64,000 nucleotides of DNA, taken from Nephrocerus scutellatus (Eukaryota; Arthropoda; Insecta; Diptera; Pipunculidae). Positions 44,071 through 55,504 of the stretch are shown here, one piece after another (the stretch's first letter is position 1; each line of letters starts with the position of its first letter). The stretch covers positions 26,256,254 through 26,320,253 of the forward strand of contig OX352765.1 of NCBI GenBank assembly GCA_947095585.1. The letters are read 5' to 3'. The position numbers and the translations under genes are program-made. Below the pieces are notes generated by a model that was not told the origin of the DNA, ran no database searches, and saw nothing but the letters and a program-made list of their open reading frames with translations.

Positions 44071-44905
44071 TCTATATAAATAAAAATCAATTTCTTTATT
44101 TCGGTGCGTTAGACATCCCAAAACTGTCCATTCCATAGAGCTGAAACTTTCGCAAGTTTTTGATTCGATACGATTAACGATTAATGTTCTTACTGGGCGC
44201 TCAAAACATGTGCAGGAAGTGCTCGCATTGTGTTCAGTTGCGCAGACTATGCTGGTAGCAATGCGCGCAGAATCCGTAGCTGTGCGTGTAGCGAAGCGCC
44301 ACCAAACTGCTAGTCTTTATATATATAATCGTTGGTGCATTTGTTTGTTATTCAATAACTTTTTAATGGCTCAACCAATCTTTTTGAAGTTATCAGATAA
44401 TATTTTTATTGGCAGTACATTCCATAGATGGCGCTGAAGTCGGTATACCAAAAATGCTCATATTTGCACATTATATTCGCGTGATCGGGAAAATGATTGG
44501 GTTTAATTTTTTTTGGGTGGGAATGAGTGTTGTTTATGACGATGGGGGTAGGTCGGTTTGGTGGGTGGTCGAAGAGGACGGCATCGTTAGAGATTTTATC
44601 GTGGGGAAGTGGGTCAGTGGTGAGTGGGTCGGTGGGGTGGAAAGTGCCGCCTGATCGAGAAAATGATTTTAGTATAGGTGAAAAGTTGTGCTGAGATTGG
44701 GTTCTACGTCGGGTGGTGGTGGTGGGGAGGGAGTTGTGACCCCATATCGATTCTATAGTTTTCGGCTTCGCTAAGGTGAATAGTGATGGTAAAGATAACT
44801 CTAGGGAGATGGGGTTTATTGGTGGGGAGGGTGACGAACATAAGAACCCCTGCCTTCATATACCCACCGAAGGGTGGCGCGTGTACTAAAGGATGAAACC
44901 TTCCC
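44071..44905 (+). mobile_element. Helitron-like non-autonomous element
   Basis: Starts TCTATATAAATAAAAATC after an A. Its middle is G/T-rich (GGGTGGTCGAAGAGGACGGC, GAAGTGGGTCAGTGG), which is shared with the 9.4 and 45-kb elements. The 3' end is not clear. The region 44700-44905 may belong to a second partial element. No ORF of interest. Confidence 0.4.
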
Positions 44906-44993
44906 CCTCCTACCAATTTTATACATTGAAAATTTCATAAAAATCGGTTTGTAAATGTGACTGAAATTACCATTTATATATGTATATAAAAAT

Positions 44994-45720
44994 TCTTAAT
45001 AAACCTATAAAAATGTTCCGGGTAAGTCAGTCTAAAACTCGAGAATCGTTGGACCGATTGACACCAAATTTAGACAATGTGTAAGTTTAGTCTGCAGGAA
45101 GGTTTCTTTTAAGTTTAAACCCGACAGGTGGCTCTTTAGTCGTGATACTTAAATTTTTCCTATTTATGGTACGCTTTGGCTCAAATTCACAAAAAAAAAA
45201 TCTTAAATAAAAATAAGTTTACTAATATTTGGACCCGCTAACTGGCGGTGGAGTCGAGATGTCTACAAAAACTACATTCATTGATATTTGTTCATATCAG
45301 AATGGATGTACGTTGGCTATGATTATTGAAATGTTTATAATTATGTTGAATTCTGATAGATGGCGCTGTATACACACTTCTGTATTTATTGGTTGATTTC
45401 GTGGTTGACATTTGAGTAGAATTAAACAAATTGATTGAATGAAAATAAAAATAATTTATGTTTGGTTGGTGGTCTCGGTGGGGGAAGAAATGTGCAATAG
45501 GTTTAAGGCATTGGAGCTACGGTTCGAATTGGACGGAATCGTTAGGGTAGCGGTCGCTGGGGAGTGGGTCAGTAGATAGAAAATGGAAATGAGGGATATA
45601 TGGATATTTATGTTGGTGATGTAGTGATCGGATGGTGATTGGAGAGAAGGCGAGGATAGGTGGTGATGGCGGCTATGGGTGAGTAATGAAGCTACGAGCA
45701 ATGCCGGGCACTTCAGCTAT
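44994..45720 (+). mobile_element. Helitron-like non-autonomous element
   Basis: Starts TCTTAATAAACC and ends GAGCAATGCCGGGCACTTCA then GCTAT, a degenerate hairpin plus CTAG-type terminus. It aligns with 9399-10421 but lacks the nested insertion there, and so gives the empty-site reference for it. Confidence 0.55.
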
Positions 45721-45726
45721 ATTTTT

Positions 45727-46460
45727 TTAATTCTCTGTATTAACTTCGCGTGTCCGTGTGTTTGTGGGTTTGTGGCTTTGTTTGTCGTGGAATTGCAATC
45801 AATTTTTAACCCACTTCCCAAGGCCCGATTTTATTGAAATTTTGCATACATGTGTATTTCCGGAGACAACACATTCTATTAAAAGTTGAGGCCCCTCGGG
45901 CTGCGGGGTCGGGGGGCTCCCATAAAAAAATGTAACAAATTTACCCGATTTTCTTCAGATTTTATACGCATGTGTATCTTTGATAGACAACACTTTCTGT
46001 AAAAATTTGGAAGTGATTGGGCCCCTGGGTCGGGGGGGCACCCATACAAATTTTATGAAAAATGTTCCCGATTTTCTTCAAATTTTATACGCATGTGTAT
46101 CTCCGATGGACAAAACTTTTTGTAAAATTTTTGAAGCGATCGGGCCCCGGGGTCGGGGGCTCCCATACAAATTTTTTAGTAAATAAAGGTAACGCATTTC
46201 CTAAAGCCCGATTTTCCTGAAATTTTGTACACATATGTATTTCCGGTGACAATTCTTTCTTTTAAAATTTGGAAGTGATCGGGCCCCGGGTTCATGGGGC
46301 TCCCATACAAATTTAAAATAAAAATTACCCGATTTTTTTCAAATTTTACACACTTATGTATACCTAATAAACAGTATTTTTTTCTAAAATTTGGTAGTGA
46401 TCGGGCCCCGGGTTCGGCCGCAAGGCCCTTATACATTTTTTTTAATTTCATATCATGGCA
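45727..46460 (+). repeat. AATTCTCT-type interspersed repeat, copy 3 (monomer-rich)
   Basis: Opens TTAATTCTCTGTATTAACTT. After AATTTTTAACCCACTTCC there are about five tandem monomers of roughly 110-125 bp, each with CCCGATTTTCTTCAAATTTT, an ACGCATGTGTAT-like block, TTTTGTAAAATTTTTGAAG and CGGGCCCCGGGGTCGGGG. Monomer number differs from the intronic copies, implying unequal exchange. Confidence 0.7.
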
Positions 46461-47282
46461 TCAGATACCGTCTTACTTTAATGACTGTGTGCGGTGTGTG
46501 CTGCGCAGTCGGCTGCGCTGCTTGGTTTTGGCGGTGGAGAGAGAGAGAGAAATCTTAGCTCACGTACAAATGAAGCCAGCAAATGAAACGAGACATAAAT
46601 GTTTTATGCTTAATTCAAATTACTTACTTATCGACTGAATTGTATTTTTATTGATGTCGTTTTTACTTTCTTTTACTAGTAGTAAAAGTAAGTATAGTAA
46701 TCATGAAAATTTTCGAACTCGGGATTTTTGCAGATTTACCAATTATCTCCTGAGTCAGAAAAAGCAAAAAAAAAATCTCTGTCTGTCTGTGTGTCTGTGG
46801 CTCTTTGTCCACTCTACAGCCCAGACGGCTGAATTGATTGAGACGAAAATTCATATTTAAGCTTTTTACATATATTGGGAGGGCCCAGTTGATTTTGGCG
46901 GAAATCGGCCAAACGGAAGTGGTAGTCGTAGTAGTAAACTACTATGAGAAATTGCAAAAAAAAATTACAAAAAAAAAAAAAACTGGCCCCGTCCGGAATT
47001 TAAATCCTAATATATTATACATTTACTAAAGATTCCCGGCTCGTCAGTAAAAGAAAGTCGTATGGTGGCCACATCATAATTTTTGTTGTCGATATCAACT
47101 TACAGATAGAACAACCAGTTTATTAAATTATTAAATTAGTTCAGAGCAGTCAAGAGTTCTCAAGAAAAATGCTCGTGTTTCTTATTTGCTCAGAGTATGA
47201 GCGTGCTCTAAGCGCTCAGAATAAAATGATCTCAGCATTTTCAAATTTGACATCTGATGTCAAATGTCTCTTTCGATGATTT
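46461..47282. other. No recognised gene; simple repeats
   Basis: Contains a short GAGAGAGAGAGA run (about 46539), a CTGTCTGT-type run (about 46779) and A-tracts. ORF 46294-46638 overlaps repeat monomers and is not considered coding. Confidence 0.4.
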
Positions 47283-47390
47283 TCTCCTACAAAAAAAAAA
47301 TGACCCAGGATCGAGGGGCTCCCATATCAAATTCTGCGATTAGAGAATGAATTTGGATGAAAAATTTTAATTTTTATGGGTTGTTTTTAT
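47283..47390 (+). repeat. AATTCTCT-type repeat, 3'-end fragment
   Basis: GACCCAGGATCGAGGGGCTC, then GATTAGAGAATGAATTTG and TTTTAATTTTTATGGGTTG, which is the family's 3' terminus. Confidence 0.55.
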
Positions 47391-47627
47391 TTATAATATA
47401 AAAAAATTTCAACTCTCATTGATTTTTTATTTCTGACATTTTGTCATTGGTGTCTTCAGGGAAGTAGAAACTGATGAAAATGATCTCCATAGTAAATAAA
47501 GGTTGCCTTGGTTTTTGACGTGAACGTAATCGTAGAGAGTTCAAACACGCTCTATGCACGAGCATTTTTTTATGAAATTTACTCATGGGATTTAAACAAG
47601 AAATATTTCCTTAACAAATATCTTATA

Positions 47628-48929
47628 TCGGGTCCGCCATTTAAAGTTTTTTTTTCAACTAGTGCTTGTTTCGTGAATGGTAACACTTAGCTCATGTCTG
47701 ATTTGACAGATAATTATTTGTATCCTTCCGCTGAACGAATATGGTTGTGTATACGCTTGAACAATGCTGGGAAATATTGCGACATTACTTTGAAAATCCT
47801 GGTAATGTTGCAGAATGTGTGCGAAAATTGCGTACGGATTTTGGAAGAAGAGAAGCACCGTCAGCTCCGTATGTTCGTTATCTTGTGAAAAAAGTGAAAG
47901 AAACTGGCATCCTCATCGATATACCAAAGCGTGAAAAGCCAAAAACAGTGCGTACACCCGAGAATATTGATGCTGTGGCAGAAAGTGTGCGTGAAGCGCC
48001 ATCAACATCAATTCACCGTCGTTCTCAACAATTGAACATTTCGGAGACATCATTGAGACGAATTTTGCATAAAGACCTTGGTATGACGCCATACAAAGTC
48101 CAATTGGTTCAGGAGTTGAAGCCAACTGACCATCCAATGCGTTTTCGCTTCGTTGAGTGGGCCTGCGATCGACTTACAGAAGATGCCGATATTGCCAAAA
48201 AAATCATCTTTTCGGATGAAGCTCATTTTGATCTTGGCGGGTATGTAAACAAGCAAAATTGTCGCATTTGGGGCACATAAAACCCGCACGCATACATTGA
48301 AAAGCCGGTACACCCAAAACGAGTCACTGTTTGGTGCGGATTTCGGTCCAGAGGCATAATTGGGGCATTTTTCTTCGAAAATGAGCAAGGAGTGGCCGTT
48401 ACAGTCAATGGCGATCGTTATCGGGCCATGTTGAACGAATTTTTGTTCACAAAAGTTGAAGAGGAGGATATTGGCAACATTTGGTTTCAACAAGACGGCG
48501 CTACGTGCCACACAGCCGAAGCTACACTCGATGTTTTGCGCCCTGTTTTCGAAGATCGCATTATCAGCCGCAGAGCTGATGTCGTTTGGCCACCTCGGAG
48601 CTGCCATTTGACACCGTTGGACTATTATTTGTGGGGTGCCCTAAAAGATAAGTGTTACGCCGACAAGCCAGAGACAATTGACGCTTTAAAGGACAATATT
48701 CGTGAAGCCATTGGTGAAATACAGCTGCACACAATCGATAATGTGCTTAAAAATTGGACCGATCGTGTAGGCTACTGCATGGCTAGCCTAGGCAGCCATT
48801 TGAATAAAATTATTTTCCATTGTTAACCGGAAGGATTTTACTTTCAAATAAAAAAAGAAATTTGAGAAAATATTCAGTAGGTTTTTTTTATAGCATTTTC
48901 AAAAAAAAAAAGTTATTTGGCGGACCCTT
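47628..48929 (+). mobile_element. mariner-family DNA transposon (DD41D type), 1302 bp
   Basis: Terminal inverted repeats: left GGGTCCGCCATTTAAAG, right (inverted) GGGTCCGCCAAATAAC, each running into a T-tract. TA dinucleotides at 47626-47627 and 48930-48931 are the expected target duplication. Length and single transposase ORF are typical for mariner. The copy is non-autonomous because of one nonsense codon in the transposase. Confidence 0.85.
47741..48826 (+). pseudogene. mariner transposase, single nonsense mutation
   Basis: One frame of 361 codons interrupted only by TAA at codon 180 (48278-48280), where relatives usually have Glu after WGT, so a one-base change is likely. The N-terminal part (about 1-130) holds two helix-turn-helix regions that would bind the TIRs (LEQCWEILRHYFENPGNVAE; SQQLNISETSLRRILHKDLG). 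The catalytic domain has Asp159 (IFSDEAHFD), Asp252 (FQQDGATCH) and Asp294 (LTPLDYYLW). The 41-residue gap between the last two is the DD41D spacing of the rosa-type group. CHLTP appears in place of the common CDLTP, at a position that is not one of the catalytic triad. Translation would stop before the second catalytic Asp. Confidence 0.88.
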
Positions 48930-48936
48930 TACAACT

Positions 48937-49232
48937 GTGGGCACCGTGACTCAGTTGAAAAGCGCATGGCTACAAAGCAGGGGTTCGTGGTTCGAATCCC
49001 AGTAATACCAAAAGTATTTTTCACGGTGTCCTACCTATCGCGAATGTCTGACAAACGTTCCGAGAGTAATAACTTGTCACGAAAAGCTTCTCAGTTCGCC
49101 TTTCGGATCCGGCATTATTGTATGTCCCTTCCATTTGTGTCCAAAAATATACACGCACAACACAAAAGGTCGCGAGAAGCTAGGCCTTGGGCCGCAACGG
49201 TCTGTCGCGCCGAATGTTATTATTATTATTAT
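48937..49232 (+). mobile_element. tRNA-derived SINE, full-length
   Basis: The tRNA-like head has an A-box (GTGACTCAGTTG) and B-box (GTTCGTGGTTCGAATCCC). The body matches the 53.7-kb copy, and the 3' end is a TTA run. It starts 7 bp after the mariner element. Small changes in the A-box (GGCTCAGTGG expected) suggest it is not the youngest copy. Confidence 0.8.
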
Positions 49233-49500
49233 ATAATTATAGTTTTAATGAAAGTATGGTACATCATCTTATTAAAAAAAATTTGTTTAAATTTTTGGTT
49301 CTGCCCATAATTTACATTCAAAATACATAGCATTTATTACTATGTATATAATTACTTTTTCTTTTTGTCGTGGTTATAATCAAACGCAAATGAATTTACT
49401 TGAATCTAGGTTAAAATTTTTATTGCAAAAGAATACTATATAAAAGTTAATTGGGTGACCGGGGATGACATCGTTGCTCAAAAGAGCTCTTTGTACTTAT

Positions 49501-49627
49501 TTTTACTTTTTTTAAATCATTAATTTAACTAAAGGGACCGTGAAAGTGGTTTCCCTGGCATTCGACTTCGAGCCTTCGAACAACGCACTAACCACTCGAG
49601 CCACAGCGCCCACTTTTAGCTACATAA
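49501..49627 (-). mobile_element. Second tRNA-like SINE type (minus strand)
   Basis: The minus strand reads GTGGGCGCTGTGGCTCGAGT, GGTTAGTGCGTTG and AGTCGAATGCCAGG, spaced like Pol III A and B boxes but with a different body from the other SINE family. The octamer GTACTTAT occurs at 49493-49500 and 49628-49635 and may be the target duplication. Confidence 0.45.
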
Positions 49628-49635
49628 GTACTTAT

Positions 49636-50524
49636 ATAAATGACCTGAAGATGTTCTGATTATCTTGTTTTCTTTTTTTTTTATCTATTAATATATGTAC
49701 TATAAATCCATTTTTAATCTTTCATATTACTTATTCTTAGTTTACTTGTTGAAGGGAAAATGGATTAAAACCCTTCTTCTTATTCTTGTATTCGTCGTAA
49801 TTAATTGTAAGCTATTACAATGGTAACTCACAGTTACCATGGATTAATGCATACTGCGTTGTTCTAGGGCCGAAATTTTGTTTTGACCCCTAACTTAGTT
49901 TATTTGCAACAACAAATTTATTAAACCGCACAGCAGAAAACTGGGAAGAAAAGAAACTACTCACAATAACACATACAATAAAAAGTGTATTAATTCAAGG
50001 TCATATAAACAGGACATAAAGCCAAGAATTGCAATAAACTTCATTTTATTGACAAACGATGAAGCTCAAATCGTAAATTCCAGGAAAACACGAAACAAAA
50101 ATTCAAGAAAGTTGCGTGACTTCAGATCAGACTTAGATACTCGCAGCAGGCATACCTGCCGATTATGTGGGTTTGAATAAATTCGTTTTCATTATTAAAG
50201 TAAGAAAAAGTATAGGTTATTGAAGTTGAAGAAAAATTCGTATAATGAAATAATTAAGCAGTTGATAGGAGGTGATTAAGCTACAATGTGAGCTACACAA
50301 GGTCAACGTTATTAGGTACAATGTATTGCTGTTTTTTTTAACGGAAATGTTAGAATCTTACCTAATACTTACTTAAGCATACGCAGATTTCCATAACACA
50401 TTTGGTATTGAATTTATTTAAAAACAAATTTTAAATTAGAATTATTTTTAGCCATATATGGCTTAGCAGAGCGTTAAAACTAAATTGAAACTAAACTGTG
50501 ATTTATATTAATTATATATAATAT
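49636..50524. other. No recognised gene
   Basis: AT-rich, with short ORFs only. Confidence 0.4.
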
Positions 50525-50640
50525 ATTCCGGGGGCCTCCCATACAATTTTTTTAAAAATGTACCCGATTTTTTTAAAATTTTATATACTCCGATCAGAGA
50601 ATTTAAAAGAAAAATTTTAATTTTTATGGGTTGTTTTTAA
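50525..50640 (+). repeat. AATTCTCT-type repeat, 3'-end fragment
   Basis: TCCGGGGGCCTCCCATACAA, ACCCGATTTTTTTAAAATTT, GATCAGAGAATTTAAAAG and TTTTAATTTTTATGGGTTG. Confidence 0.6.
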
Positions 50641-52159
50641 ATGTTAGAAAAATTAAACTGAACTAGGTTAAATTATGTGACCCTACTTACTTATATCTGC
50701 GATCAAAAGTTGGAATAAATATTCCTTTTTATGTCTGCTACATGTCCTTTAAGTTCTATTGAACTAGTCAAGTTTGTAACTTTATTGTTGTTCTAATAAA
50801 TCTTTTGCTCCTTTTGTTAACTTTTCAGTCATAATTCTACTTTTTAATGGAAGTATTTTGGCTTTTTCGAACAATGAACGTTTTCTGTGTCAACGTTCCA
50901 CAGAACGACTTCTTACACTGTTGTGCGCTATGATATATGGCTGATAGAAGAAGATCTTTGAAAGTGGCATTTACAAATGAAAATTGATTCGATTACAGCA
51001 GCAGTTTCTCCGCTTTTTAGTTTCATTCCACGCACCTATTAAACAAATCGTCAATTTTACGCAGATCATCGAATCTAATGCGCTTCGTAAAAATCCTGCC
51101 GAGCTCTAAAATAAATGAGAGGTTTTGCATTCAAGCGTTTTATCAAAATTACTTTCGAATCAGTTGATTCGTTAGTTGCGTTTTTACTCTTTTTAGCTGT
51201 TGTTTTCATATCATAAACATACCCGTTAACCTTCTATTACCATATTTCAACAGAGCACAATGCAAAAGTAATTCAACGGTAATCAAATCATACGATTTTA
51301 CCAAGTAATCCAAGTAGGAGTAATTCAATCAATCAAGGAGGTATATAATAGGCATGTCTATTAGGTTATAAAATTATCGGGTAGAATACTCGTGATTATC
51401 CATATGTTTTTTTTTGTAAATCACTGCCAAAATGGGCCTTAGTATAAATTTAATAATATTAAAACAGTTCACGTTTTTGTAGTATACCTCGAGATGAAAG
51501 ATGTTGATTTTGAAAATTTAATTCCCTAATGCATGTTACCCTTATTCGAAAGTAATTTCTTCCAAAAGGTAAAAAATAAAGCAAAATTGAGATGCACCCT
51601 TACAGATTAAAGATTGAATTGGGTTTATGTTAACAGAATAGTAAATTAAAGTTGTAAAATTGATTTGAATTCAAACGCATTATTTTCATAAAGAATTACA
51701 TGAAACTTAGTTTTATTAAAATGACCGTCATTTATGTAATAAAAATAAATACAGTAGTTATCTGCGATTATCTTCAACTTCCATCACATTGTCTTGAATT
51801 TCTTATTAAACAAATAAGCGATTCGCTGCCCAAACACCTAGTATACGAGTACTCTAGCACGCTCAAAAACCGCAAAGGTTACACACCGTAAGAGAGCTTC
51901 GCCTGTATAGTGAATTGAAAAATGTTTTTTTGAGAAAAAACTACAAAATATGATAACTTGGTGTGCACATTTATTTTATATAAGATCGTAAAGCGAGCTT
52001 CTCGGATAGTTGTAATTCAGCCTAAAGACTGAATTATCTTGAAAGGATTTTACTTAAAAAAAAACATTTTTTCTCTCCTAACCCCTATGAATAAAAAAAA
52101 AATTCAAAATTACATAATCGCAAGCAGAGCGCTTAACAATTGTTTTAAAACAAGTCCCA
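50641..52159. other. No recognised gene
   Basis: AT-rich DNA. The short ORF 51700-51891 has no recognisable domain. Confidence 0.4.
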
Positions 52160-52445
52160 TAAAAATTCTGACCTGTAGATGTGTGCGTGCGTGATACACG
52201 TCACGTCATCGCAAGCCAAGTTTTAAAACAAGTATTTAAAAAAAATACACGCGCCACACGCGACGCGCGACACGTCATAGCAAGCCAAGTTTAAAAAAAA
52301 ATTTACACACGCCACACGTGACACGTGACACGCGTCAAGTCATCGCAAGTAAATTTTCAAACAAGTATGTATGTACCTTAAAAAAAAAATTGTACACGCG
52401 CAACACGCGACGGGCGGCATGTGTCACGTCATCGCAAGCCGCAAG
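52160..52445. repeat. CACGCG-rich monomer repeat, copy 4
   Basis: Three to four monomers of roughly 70-80 bp with ACACGCGCCACACGCGACGC, CACGTCATCGCAAGCCAAG and a TTTTAAAACAAGTATTTAAA link. Confidence 0.7.
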
Positions 52446-53652
52446 CAGGGTAATAGCGGAGGTCATTTCCAATCAAAATATCTAAATGACGTTTTATCGA
52501 ATTGTTGATGGTTAAAAAGTTATTCCATTTTTAGTATTTTTGGGTAAAATCGCTTACGCCGCCACTAAAAAAAAAATTTAAAAAAAACCAACAGTTCTTT
52601 TGTTTATGTTTATTTTTTAATACGATCTGGAAGAGTGTGCCTTTCCAAAAAAGTCATTTTAAAAACTTTATTATCTTCTGTCAAATTAAAACAATAGATT
52701 TGTGATGTCTTTTTGTTATCCAAAATTTTTTGATTGATTTTTAAGTAACTCTGGCGGAAAAATAATGTACTACAGAAAGTTGACCGACTATCAGAAAAAC
52801 TTGCGACATTAATGCAAATTCTTAAATGGTATCACGCATAGGAATATTCAAAGCAGAATGGTTTTTATCAATTGTTTTGTGGTGTAGGTAGAGTTTTAAA
52901 ACAGAGATACGTACTTTTGACCTTACATCACTTTACACACTGTAACCCTTGAACAAGCTACAATATCACTGTTAGTCTATTTTGATAGAAAACTAAATCT
53001 TTAAGGTCAAAAAAATGTAATTTTTTTTAAATTTTTAAAACCATTACCGATATAAAAAGTCAAAGTCAAAAAAAGAAAGGTTTTTTTAAAATTTTATTTT
53101 CAAACGCGATTATTTCGAAAAATGATCTTGGATAATTTTTTTTGAAAAATGCAGTATTAAAGCCCATTTAATTTTCTACAACTTCACCTCATAATATTTC
53201 TGCAATAGGTCAACAGGAACAGGATTAAAATTAAAGGTTTGTGAAATGATTGAAAATGTACTTTTGATCTTACATGCTTTACACCCTACAACACTTGAAC
53301 ACTTCTAGCTACAAGGTTACTGTTAATCTTTTTTGAAGGAAAATTAAATTTTTAAGATTAAACAGTGTACATTTTTTAAATTATTTAACCAAATGTGTAC
53401 TACCTCCAATTCCAGTGATATTCCCGTTTTCTTAAAATTAAACTGGCAACCCCGTTTTGCTGGGTTTCCAAACACTAAGAGACTTATCGAGAGACTTATC
53501 CAAAAATACTCTTCTTAGTTAGCCCTAAAAATGTTATAGCTATGTGCTTATTTTTTATTTCAGCTTATTTACTACTTCAGCACAATTTTCCTAAACTATA
53601 AGCAATTGTTTTAAAACTGGACCCATCAAATTCTGATGGTAGAAGTTGAGAA
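52446..53652. other. No gene; weak internal sequence similarity
   Basis: Two diverged, related stretches lie at about 52880-53060 and 53240-53400, each with a TACTTTTGA(C/T)CTTACAT start, an ACACCCT/ACACACTGTAAC block and a C(T/A)TTGAAC block. A related trace occurs near 13083-13170. These are ancient repeats of unknown class. Confidence 0.4.
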
Positions 53653-53663
53653 AAACTCACAAA
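53653..53663. repeat. Target-site duplication of the SINE (left)
   Basis: AAACTCACAAA, exactly repeated at 53947-53957. Confidence 0.85.
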
Positions 53664-53946
53664 GAGTGGGCGCCGTGGCTCAGTGGAAAAGCGCATGGCT
53701 ATTGAGCAGGAGGTTCGTGGTTCGAATCCCAGTATCACCAAAAGTATTTTTCACGGTGTCCCACCTCTAGCGAATATCTGACAAACGTTCCGAGAGTAAT
53801 AACTTGTCACGGTAAGCATCTCAATTAGGCGCTCGCATCCGGCCTTAAATTGTAGGTCTCTTCCATTTGTGTCCAAAAATATACAACACAAATGGTCGCG
53901 AGAAGCTAGGCTAGGACCGTAACGGTCTGTTGCGCCGAATATTATT
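53664..53946 (+). mobile_element. tRNA-derived SINE, full-length with target duplication
   Basis: This is the reference copy of the family. The head GTGGGCGCCGTGGCTCAGTG contains the A-box and GTTCGTGGTTCGAATCCC the B-box; together they give an internal Pol III promoter. The body runs to TGCGCCGAATATTATT. The 11-bp target duplication AAACTCACAAA lies at 53653-53663 and 53947-53957. It would need a LINE partner for mobilisation. Confidence 0.9.
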
Positions 53947-53957
53947 AAACTCACAAA

Positions 53958-54945
53958 CAAACACACGCACGCTGGAAAAATAAATTCCTTTGGCATGATT
54001 ATATAAGCTTCGCCTTTCGGCAATTAATTTTAACTTTCATTTTAAAATTCAAATTAAATAACTTCAACTAAAACTTTATACTATTGCAGAGGTAAATAAA
54101 TATACTGTGTGGTCAAAGTTTTGCTGTCTGACGCAATAACTATGTTTAAAATTACGGAAATAAAGCAGTATTATAAATCACATAAAAAATTATTTTAAAT
54201 AAATTAAATATTTTTTATTCTCTATATCATCCATAGCATTTTTCGAAAATGCCAACGTCATCCGACCATACGAGTATGTACAGAACAGCAACTCTAATTT
54301 ACAATTTCAACTGAAGTACTAGTATGTAATATAAATTCTTCAACTTTAATTAGTTTTTGCGAAGTCGGTATTCATTCGTGAACGAATAAGAAAAATAAAT
54401 GATAAAACTGAAACAATTTCTGATGGGAAATTTTGCTTGTTCTTTTAGAGAATGTGACAATTGCTAATTTCGTCTTTAGACAACTTTTTCAAAACAAACC
54501 AATCGTTAAACTATAAATGTAAAGCGTATTCTCTCGTTCGTTTGATATAAATGGCGTTAAACTTTTATTTTGAAACAAGGTATTGTCATCTGTAGATGAA
54601 ATTGATGTGGGTAACAGACTGACATTTTTCGGTTATTTTCAGAAGGGAATCCTCATCAACCGCATGTCGTCGTCAGCTGTTTTTGCTAAAAGTTTCTCAG
54701 TTCTATTGAATCTTCTTTTACAATACTCTGCATGTTCCGCATGTCTCCAGTAAGATTGTGACGTTTGGCTTTGTGTGGGGTGGATGAATGTATTATTCAT
54801 TACTTTGCAAGGCATATTAGCTCACTTTAAAGGAATAAAATTGCATAAGAAGAGGATAAAATTGCGTTTTCACAGCCAGGATTTATGGACGCTTGGCTAC
54901 TCGCACAATCAGTGGGTGCTATCCCGCTAGTTATGTGTTGCGACA
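53958..54945. other. No recognised gene
   Basis: AT-rich with short ORFs only. Confidence 0.4.
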
Positions 54946-54949
54946 TTCA

Positions 54950-55236
54950 CAACAAATTATGAGTTGCGAAACAACTTGTAAATAGAAGCCAGATCTGAAG
55001 TAGTGAAGTACACCTTGCACCGTTTTAGGAAAACTAAACATTTCGCAGCATTCTTGGCGTTGGCAAATATGTGGTCGTTCGAACGAAGCTTGTTGTTGAC
55101 GCACATACCGAGAATTGCGAGTTTTTCAGTTTCTTCGATCCAATCCATCCATTCATGGATAAATGTTTAATTACGGTTAGACGACAGAAGACAGCATTGA
55201 GTTTTGGAAGCGTTAAATTCAACTCTATTATGAAGT
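54950..55236 (-). pseudogene. Jockey-type LINE remnant, 3' part (split by copia element)
   Basis: The minus strand reads RVEFNASKTQCC (55185-55225), a frame break, then MDWIEETEKLAILGMCVNNK and NAAKCLVFLKRCKVYFTTSD (ORF 54957-55148). It is the direct continuation of the block at 59656 and onward; the copia element inserted within codons preceding RVEFNASKTQ. Confidence 0.75.
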
Positions 55237-55469
55237 TGTTAGATTATATAAATAAAAAGACCGATGATTAATATATATTACCGATTAAACAAAATAACTT
55301 TTATTATAATTGTATAATGCGTGATGTTTGCAATATGAACAAGGAGGAAGTGAAACAAAAACATAACATACTGAAAAGTCGAACTACTTTTAGCTTTAAC
55401 TTTTCACTATTGTCGCCATCTATTAACAATAATACTAATTAAATTGAATTTAAACTACGTTATCCAACA
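55237..55469 (-). repeat. copia copy 1, 3' LTR
   Basis: TG..CA ended. Differs from the 5' LTR only at TGTTAGAT (here) versus TGTTGGAT. It carries the AATAAA-type and TATA-type strings within AT-rich sequence. Confidence 0.95.
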
Positions 55470-55480
55470 TTCCTCCTCAA
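55470..55480 (-). other. Polypurine tract of copia copy 1
   Basis: TTGAGGAGGAA on the minus strand, directly before the 3' LTR, the usual primer for plus-strand synthesis. Confidence 0.8.
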
Positions 55481-55504
55481 ATTTAATTACATTAATGTTT
55501 TGAT

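Noticed and set aside
44409..44654. 81-codon Trp/Gly/Val-rich ORF
   Set aside because: It lies in the G/T-rich body of a Helitron-like element and reflects base composition.
53666..53739. tRNA gene
   Set aside because: A and B boxes are present, but there is no matching acceptor stem, the sequence continues into a repeated body, and it has a target duplication. It is a SINE head.
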